64,000 nt of DNA from Candidatus Binatia bacterium (GTDB taxonomy: Bacteria; Desulfobacterota; Binatia; Bin18). The DNA is taken from positions 124,001 to 188,000 of the forward strand of contig JAJEFA010000007.1 of assembly GCA_022820725.1 (NCBI GenBank), read 5' to 3'. Position 1 is the stretch's first letter, and every line of letters starts with the position of its first letter. The notes beneath the pieces were generated by a model. It was not told the DNA's origin. It made no database searches and worked only from the letters and a program-made list of their open reading frames with translations. The position numbers were made by a program, and so were the translations under genes. Shown here piece by piece: positions 59,819 through 64,000 of this stretch.

Positions 59819-60628
59819 CTACGCCGCCTGAGTGTTCTCGGGTAGCTCCATATACGTCTCGCGCCACTCGCCGGTTTCGTCCCACCGAAAGGGCGTTTGC
59901 AGCGTCGTCAGCGGATAACGCGCGGTCTCAAGCAGGTCGAGGGCCATGCCGACGATGGCCCGCTGCATGTCCGTATCTCCCGGCTTGCCGCACGGGTTGC
60001 CGAGCGGGAAGTCGGTAAAGACAAAGCGTGGCACCCCGCACTGCTCGACAATATCGCGGGCCGAGCCAAGGACAACCGTGGGAATACCGTGCGCTTCGAG
60101 ATGCCGGGCAACCAGACTCACGGTCTGGTGGCATACCGGTCACAGGGCGACCAGCAGGGCAATATCGACCCCATCCTCACGACAGAAGTCGAGCACGGCC
60201 GGGGCATCTTCGTGCACAGTCTGCCGTGCACTATAGACCGTAGGCACGCCGTAAAAGCGCGGCGCCAGGCTGCCAAGCCGACCTTCAGCCACGTACTCAT
60301 TTAAGCGGCGGACCGGCAGGAAGGTTTCGACATCGTCGGTATGGGTAGCTGTTTTGTGCCACGACAGGTGACGGGTGTAGAGCGCCTCAGGGGCAGGTCG
60401 GGTAGCCGCGGCATACCGACTGCGCTTCCGTCCGCCCTGCAAATCCGGAGCCGCGGTGGTGACCAGTGCGACCCGGCTTTCACTGAGCGGTTTGGTCAGC
60501 GGCGTGAACGGCGCGTCCGGGTTGGACGCCCAACGGTAGGGATTACCGTAGCCCTTCGCCAAGTAGAATTCGCGCGATTTGTCGATATAGCTGACAAAGC
60601 CGCGCTGGGTTGGATCGAAATCACTCAT
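59819..60628 (-). CDS. GrdB-like selenoprotein with in-frame UGA selenocysteine codon
   Basis: Two adjacent frames on the minus strand are in phase, split only by a TGA at 60140-60142. Read through, they give a 269-residue protein of the glycine/sarcosine/betaine reductase selenoprotein B-like family: FLPVRRLNEYVAEGRLGSLAPRFYG before, then IALLVAL-U-PVCHQTVSLVARHLEAHGIPTV, PRFVFTDFPLGNPCGKPGD and QRAIVGMALDLLE after. The TGA falls exactly at the conserved U-x-x-C redox motif (Sec163 and Cys166). A 7-bp hairpin starts 11 nt after the TGA. The ATG has GGGGAGAAC upstream. It lies downstream of the LLM gene on the same strand. True reductases need GrdA and GrdC, absent here, so the role of this short family is unknown. 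Confidence 0.85.
60111..60129 (-). promoter_or_regulatory. SECIS-like hairpin directly after the UGA codon
   Basis: On the minus strand ACCAGAC (60129-60123) pairs perfectly with GTCTGGT (60117-60111) around the 5-nt loop CGTGA, with two more pairs possible beyond a mismatch. It starts 11 nt downstream of the TGA and has G as the second loop base, which is what bacterial SECIS elements recognised by SelB tend to show. Confidence 0.6.
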
Positions 60629-60680
60629 TGCTGTTCTCCCCTTATCGCGGAAGGCTACGGTTGGGTTGGGAGATAGACCA

Positions 60681-60706
60681 ACCGGCTCCCGCTTGCAGGA
60701 GCCGGT
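60681..60706 (-). terminator. Hairpin between the LLM and selenoprotein genes
   Basis: ACCGGCTCC (60681-60689) pairs with GGAGCCGGT (60698-60706). No T-tract follows in the minus direction. It may attenuate transcription into the selenoprotein gene or stabilise the upstream LLM message. Confidence 0.4.
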
Positions 60707-60720
60707 CAGCCAGATGAACC

Positions 60721-62070
60721 TTAGGCGGCCATCAGTTCGGCCAAAGCATCGGCATCGCTGACGGGACCGGGCTTGCCGTTGGCCAGGGGCCGCGAGCCGG
60801 GTTTTTGCTCAAACGGATCAACCAGCCCCAGCGTCTTGCCGTGCTCGCGCATGGCCGGAATGACGTCGCGGTTGAGCAGCTCCAGACAGCGCATCCGGTC
60901 CTTGGCCGGCACCGGGCCGTCCAGCCAGAAGGAGAAGATACCCGGACGCAGGATATCCTGGATTTTCTTGAGCTTGGGAATCACGTCGTCCGGCGTACCC
61001 GCGATCATGACCATTTCCTTGAGGACGTCGGGATAGCTGTCGTAAATGGTCTTTTTGACAGCTTCGATCTCTTCGATCGTTGTTTCTCCACCCTCACCGT
61101 ACAGCGGCCCGGCAGAAGCATTGGCGCCGAAGTTCGTCCGGGCCAAGCGGCGGGTCGCGGCCTTCGAGTTATAGCCCGGCGGGAACATCCACTCGGGCCG
61201 GGCAAAGTGGGCAAAGGCGCCGCCGTACAGAATCCGCTTACCCAGTTCTTCCGCCCGCTCCTGGCTATCGCAGACCATGACCGGTTGCAGATAACCAAAA
61301 TTCTCCGGTCCGGCCTGATAGCCTTCACGGGCGGCGGCTGTATTGTAGAAATCCCACAGCTCCAGGGTGGGTTCGAGCCGGGTGGCGAGCGCCACGTAGG
61401 GGTAGCGGTTCTTGGCACACCAGGCCACGGTTTCCGGGCTGATGAGACCGGGAATCCAGAAGGGCGGATGCGGCTCCTGGACGGGCAGTACCCAGGGATT
61501 CACGTGCCGGAAGTGGAAATGTTTGCCCTCATACCGGAACGGGCCGGGCTTGGTCCACGACTGGACGATAAAGTCGATGCCCTCTTCAAAGTACTCGCGG
61601 TTAAAGGCCGGGTTGGCGTTATTGGCGAGCTGTTCGCTCCCCGCGCCACGGACCCAGCCGGAGATCAAGCGCCCATTTGAAATCAGGTCGATCATGGCCA
61701 GCTCTTCGGCCAGCCGGAGCGCGTTCGATACGGTTGGAACCGGGTTGCCGAGCAGCGCCATTCTGACCCGGCTGGTCGCCTTGGCCAGGATCGAGGCTTC
61801 GACATCCATGACCGCGCCCAGGCAGAAGGGGGTGGCATGGTGCTCGTTGAGCATGATGCCGTCAAAGTTCATCAGTTCCTGGTCGGTGTAGATCTTCTCG
61901 TCGAGATACTGGTTGAGCAGCCGCGCGCCGTGCTTGCGGTCGAAAAAGCTGTTCGGCGTTCCGAAAAAGCTGCGTTTGCGAACAATCTCGTTTTCGAGAT
62001 CGCGATATTGCTCCGGATGTTCTTCCGGGTCGTAGTGATACGCACGTTCCGTAAACCACATGAAATGCAT
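60721..62070 (-). CDS. LLM class flavin-dependent oxidoreductase
   Basis: The 449-residue luciferase-like protein is a clear paralogue of the gene at 25.1 kb, with NEHHATPFCLGAVMDVEASILA, LISNGRLISGWVRGAGSEQ, WTKPGPFRYEGKHFHFRHVNPW, and EWMFPPGYNSK. It is probably an FMN-dependent oxygenase lacking its own reductase. AGGAGGT lies ahead of the ATG at 62070, and an earlier frame to 62139 lacks one. The selenoprotein gene follows on the same strand after 92 nt. Confidence 0.88.
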   Translation of the reverse strand: MHFMWFTERAYHYDPEEHPEQYRDLENEIVRKRSFFGTPNSFFDRKHGARLLNQYLDEKIYTDQELMNFDGIMLNEHHATPFCLGAVMDVEASILAKATSRVRMALLGNPVPTVSNALRLAEELAMIDLISNGRLISGWVRGAGSEQLANNANPAFNREYFEEGIDFIVQSWTKPGPFRYEGKHFHFRHVNPWVLPVQEPHPPFWIPGLISPETVAWCAKNRYPYVALATRLEPTLELWDFYNTAAAREGYQAGPENFGYLQPVMVCDSQERAEELGKRILYGGAFAHFARPEWMFPPGYNSKAATRRLARTNFGANASAGPLYGEGGETTIEEIEAVKKTIYDSYPDVLKEMVMIAGTPDDVIPKLKKIQDILRPGIFSFWLDGPVPAKDRMRCLELLNRDVIPAMREHGKTLGLVDPFEQKPGSRPLANGKPGPVSDADALAELMAA

Positions 62071-62284
62071 AGTCTTTACCTCCTGCTGTAAAACTGCCGT
62101 GGACGCACCAGAAATATAAGAGACGGACGGTGGAGGCAAGAGGAAGTCTGAACGAGTAGTGGCTCAGTTTGAAATCTTTTTCTTACGGAATTTCCTAGTT
62201 TAAGGTCCTGATTCTTGACCGTTCTTGACAACCTTTTTCCTCTTCTGCATTTTTACGCCCATTCTGTACCGGGGAGGAAACTGC

Positions 62285-62683
62285 ATGAGGAGATGGAAAT
62301 ATCTCGGACTGATCGGGCTTCTACTTATCCTGCACGGCTGTTCGGTCGGGATGGCCCTGTCCGGACGGCCTGACCCGAATACCGGCGCATTGCGGGTCGG
62401 GCAGGCCCGCGATGAAGTCTTGTTGCATTTGGGACAGCCGACACAGACCTATGCTACTGAGACGGGCCGGACGGATACCTTCCATCTGCAACGCGGGAAC
62501 CAGCCCTCCACGGGCCGGGCGGTCGGCCATGCGGTCATGGATGTCCTGACACTAGGAGCCTGGGAGATCATTGGGACACCGGTGGAAGGGTTTACAGGCG
62601 AAAAATTCACGCTCTCGGTCTCCTATGATAAAGAAGAACAGGTCACAAAGATTACGACCTCGCCAGGAGTTCCTGAATTTTAG
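62285..62683 (+). CDS. Small outer-membrane-type lipoprotein
   Basis: The 132-residue protein has a basic start, a hydrophobic stretch and a lipobox ending at Cys19 (LILHGC), so it is predicted to be lipid-modified. The mature part has LRVGQARDEVLLHLGQPTQTY, a SmpA/OmlA-like small domain of the kind used by BamE-type proteins. GGGGAGGAAA precedes the ATG at 62285. The role is not known, and a link to envelope assembly is only suggested by the fold. The region before it (62071-62284) shows no gene. Confidence 0.75.
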   Translation: MRRWKYLGLIGLLLILHGCSVGMALSGRPDPNTGALRVGQARDEVLLHLGQPTQTYATETGRTDTFHLQRGNQPSTGRAVGHAVMDVLTLGAWEIIGTPVEGFTGEKFTLSVSYDKEEQVTKITTSPGVPEF

Positions 62684-62707
62684 CCTTACCTCTCATCAAA
62701 CGGCAGA

Positions 62708-62989
62708 ATGAGCACATTTGGTGACGATCTGATTCAGTCCCTCAATGAAGCCCTCGCGCACGCAAAGGGCGACGGTCCCGCCATTCTTCACACTGTTGTG
62801 ACTCCGCGCGAGGTTCGGAAGCAGGCGAACCTGACGCAAGCCCAGATGGCATCGCTGATGGGTATGAGCCTATCCGGCTACCGGAAATGGGAGCAGGGAA
62901 CACGGCGGGTCAGCGGCCCGGCCGCAACCCTGCTGCGTGTACTCGAAAGGGAGCCGGAGGCGGTCAAGCGTGTATTGCTTGGCTCATAA
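62708..62989 (+). CDS. XRE/HigA-type helix-turn-helix antitoxin-like protein
   Basis: The 93-residue protein has a helix-turn-helix (TPREVRKQANLTQAQMASLMGMSLSGYRKWEQGTRRVSGPAATLLRVLEREPEAVKRVL), a pattern seen in NadS/HigA-type antitoxins. No RelE/HigB-type toxin is adjacent: the upstream gene is a lipoprotein. It is either a stand-alone regulator or an orphan antitoxin. It starts 24 nt after the lipoprotein stop. Confidence 0.75.
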   Translation: MSTFGDDLIQSLNEALAHAKGDGPAILHTVVTPREVRKQANLTQAQMASLMGMSLSGYRKWEQGTRRVSGPAATLLRVLEREPEAVKRVLLGS

Positions 62990-63000
62990 GGACGGCTGAA

Positions 63001-63258
63001 TCACACAGCGTCATGTTTCCCGATCCACTCGCGGAGCGCCTGGTCGATCCGCGTCTGCCATCCTCGACCGCCTGCCTTGAAGTGACCGATCACGTCCTGC
63101 GACAGACGGATGGTCGTTGACACTTTCGGCCTGGCGACTGGCGGTCTGCCACGGCGGACGGTCGCCTTGGCAAACTTCTCCGGCCAGTCGTCCCTGGACA
63201 GATCCGGTGCTGTATCCGGATCAAAATCTGGGGGTATAGAGCGTTCGTTTCCGTTCAT
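63001..63258 (-). CDS. Orphan BrnA-type antitoxin
   Basis: The 85-residue protein has a disordered acidic N terminus and a C-terminal ribbon-helix-helix, VSTTIRLSQDVIGHFKAGGRGWQTRIDQALREWI, which is the BrnA pattern. BrnA normally follows its toxin gene, brnT, but the upstream neighbour here is an EthD gene ending just before it, so the toxin is missing. ATG at 63258 is preferred to an earlier one at 63276. It converges with the HTH gene. Confidence 0.78.
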   Translation of the reverse strand: MNGNERSIPPDFDPDTAPDLSRDDWPEKFAKATVRRGRPPVARPKVSTTIRLSQDVIGHFKAGGRGWQTRIDQALREWIGKHDAV

Positions 63259-63276
63259 TGGCTTTCCCGACACCAA

Positions 63277-63945
63277 TCAGCCCACAATACGCACCTCGTG
63301 CCCGCTGCATACCAGCATGGGTTCGACCAGCTCGCCGAAACCGTCCGGCTCATATCCCTGGATGTCGGCGAATGTGGCGTTGGGATGGTCGATGCAGATT
63401 TGGGCCACACCGTCGTAGGCGCGCTCTCGCTCGGCATCGTCCAGGTCAACCAGGTCCACGGAATAACGCACCGCGTCCGGCGTATTATTGATGGCCGCGA
63501 CAACGTTCGGCACGTGGACCTTCAACCAGTAGTCGTCCAGGTGGGCGCGCTCAATGCCCTGACGTCTCTTGATAAAGAAGACGAGCTTGGTGGTGTCGCG
63601 GGTCGTCGGCCCGTCAACATTGAGATGCTCGGTCACAAACAGATTGCAGCCCGGCTGTATGGTGGCATAGGTGCTGAATTTGTCGGCGTCGATATTGGGC
63701 GGGGCCTGCCGGCCGATCGTAGTCTCAAAATGCTCTCTGTCCCGGAACCACAACTCGGCCATACCGTCCGGTGGACGGCTGTCCGCATCGGCGCTGTCCG
63801 AGGGCGGGTCAAAGAAGGTGATGCGATAGCGCTCCGGCTTGACCAGCGAAACGACATGCGGGGCGTGCACATGCTCCCAGACGTGGACCAGCTCGTCATG
63901 CGAAACATGGTCCAGACGCCGAACAGCGGCCATAAATTTCAACAT
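63277..63945 (-). CDS. EthD domain protein
   Basis: The 222-residue protein contains two ferredoxin-like dimeric alpha/beta-barrel repeats. The first starts MLKFMAAVRRLDHVSHDELVHVWEHVHAPHVVSLVKPERYRITFF, and the second TKLVFFIKRRQGIERAHLDDYWLKVHVPNVVAA. This is the EthD-like pattern of stress-responsive or small-molecule-degrading proteins. EthD itself is needed for ether oxidation by a cytochrome P450, which is not visible here. AAGGAGGG precedes the ATG. Confidence 0.82.
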   Translation of the reverse strand: MLKFMAAVRRLDHVSHDELVHVWEHVHAPHVVSLVKPERYRITFFDPPSDSADADSRPPDGMAELWFRDREHFETTIGRQAPPNIDADKFSTYATIQPGCNLFVTEHLNVDGPTTRDTTKLVFFIKRRQGIERAHLDDYWLKVHVPNVVAAINNTPDAVRYSVDLVDLDDAERERAYDGVAQICIDHPNATFADIQGYEPDGFGELVEPMLVCSGHEVRIVG

Positions 63946-63956
63946 GGTTTCCCTCC

Positions 63957-64000
63957 TTAGAAGCGTGCCTGGGGCACGGGCAGACCGGGGATATCCGAAC
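63957..64000 (-). CDS. C-terminal end of a gene running off the window
   Basis: On the minus strand an open frame enters from beyond the window edge and ends in TAA at 63957-63959, giving the C-terminal residues SDIPGLPVPQARF. It lies just upstream of the EthD gene, whose ribosome-binding site overlaps its stop. The family cannot be told from so few residues. Confidence 0.35.
   Translation of the reverse strand, partial: SDIPGLPVPQARF

Noticed and set aside
60122-60150. The TGA at 60140 as an ordinary nonsense mutation in a pseudogene
   Set aside because: Both sides stay in one frame with no other lesion, the TGA is exactly at the U-x-x-C site and a SECIS-like hairpin follows at the right distance.
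62188-62220. GAATTTCCTA shared with 2638-2650, both followed by TTCTTG-rich sequence
   Set aside because: Ten shared bases in AT-rich leader DNA without further alignment is not enough to claim a common regulatory site.

Overview
The window is a GC-rich bacterial chromosome segment with no rRNA, tRNA, IS element, phage or CRISPR that I could see. It is an accessory catabolic region, densely packed with families typical of uncultured soil, sponge or sediment bacteria that degrade or transform organic compounds. It holds five luciferase-like (LLM) flavin monooxygenases, three ACMSD-like amidohydrolases, four short-chain dehydrogenases (SDRs), two CocE/NonD hydrolases, CaiB-type CoA-transferase domains, enoyl-CoA and 3-hydroxyacyl-CoA enzymes, MaoC hydratases, cupins, NTF2-like proteins, a DUF1329 protein and an EthD protein. 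The gene mix and an in-frame UGA selenoprotein recall Entotheonella/Tectomicrobia, Binatota or deltaproteobacterial-type genomes. That assignment is inference, and the window holds no phylogenetic marker strong enough to settle it.

Layout. 0.1-7 kb: a catabolic cluster (fused CoA-transferase, two secreted NTF2-like proteins, amidohydrolase, dienelactone hydrolase, split MaoC hydratase) whose two divergent intergenic regions carry the same 54-bp inverted-repeat element. 7-12.5 kb: a DUF4143 AAA ATPase with its own AT-rich promoter, a class II aldolase, a metallo-beta-lactamase-fold hydrolase, a VOC protein, a DUF493 protein and an LLM oxidoreductase. 12.6-17.5 kb: a scarred tandem duplication of a RutA-like monooxygenase and an HpaB-type hydroxylase, with an acyl-CoA-dehydrogenase-like hydroxylase sitting inside the broken HpaB copy. 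17.5-31.2 kb: epimerase, CocE hydrolase, methyltransferase, DUF1329 protein, SDR, enoyl-CoA hydratase, LLM, amidohydrolase, FAD monooxygenase, serine hydrolase and cupin. 31.2-32.3 kb: an orphan Phd-type antitoxin and a complete antitoxin/PIN pair. 32.3-43.8 kb: SelO, phytanoyl-CoA dioxygenase-like protein, epoxide-hydrolase-like protein, GST, then a compact run of beta-carbonic anhydrase, N,N-dimethylformamidase-like large subunit, trimethylamine-dehydrogenase-like flavoprotein and a fused hydratase/3-hydroxyacyl-CoA dehydrogenase. 43.8-47.8 kb: a decayed small membrane gene, M18 aminopeptidase, amidase, and an AbrB/PIN toxin-antitoxin module abutting the 3' stub of an ABC-2 permease. 47.9-59.8 kb: cupins, phosphotriesterase-like protein, SDRs, a second CocE hydrolase, acyl-CoA dehydrogenase, amidohydrolase, a truncated acyl-CoA dehydrogenase, a Cys-pair protein, DUF4326 and an NtaA-type monooxygenase. 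59.8-64 kb: a GrdB-like selenoprotein with a UGA codon and a SECIS-like hairpin, an LLM, a lipoprotein, orphan antitoxins and an EthD protein.

The genes suggest oxygenase-initiated attack, hydrolysis, CoA activation and beta-oxidation-like processing, but no substrate can be named from sequence alone. There is no intact transporter, no flavin reductase to feed the many two-component oxygenases, and no dedicated catabolic regulator. Those partners must lie elsewhere. The most striking items are the selenoprotein whose Sec codon splits its reading frame, the paired 54-bp operator-like elements, and the duplication scar at 12.6-17.5 kb.
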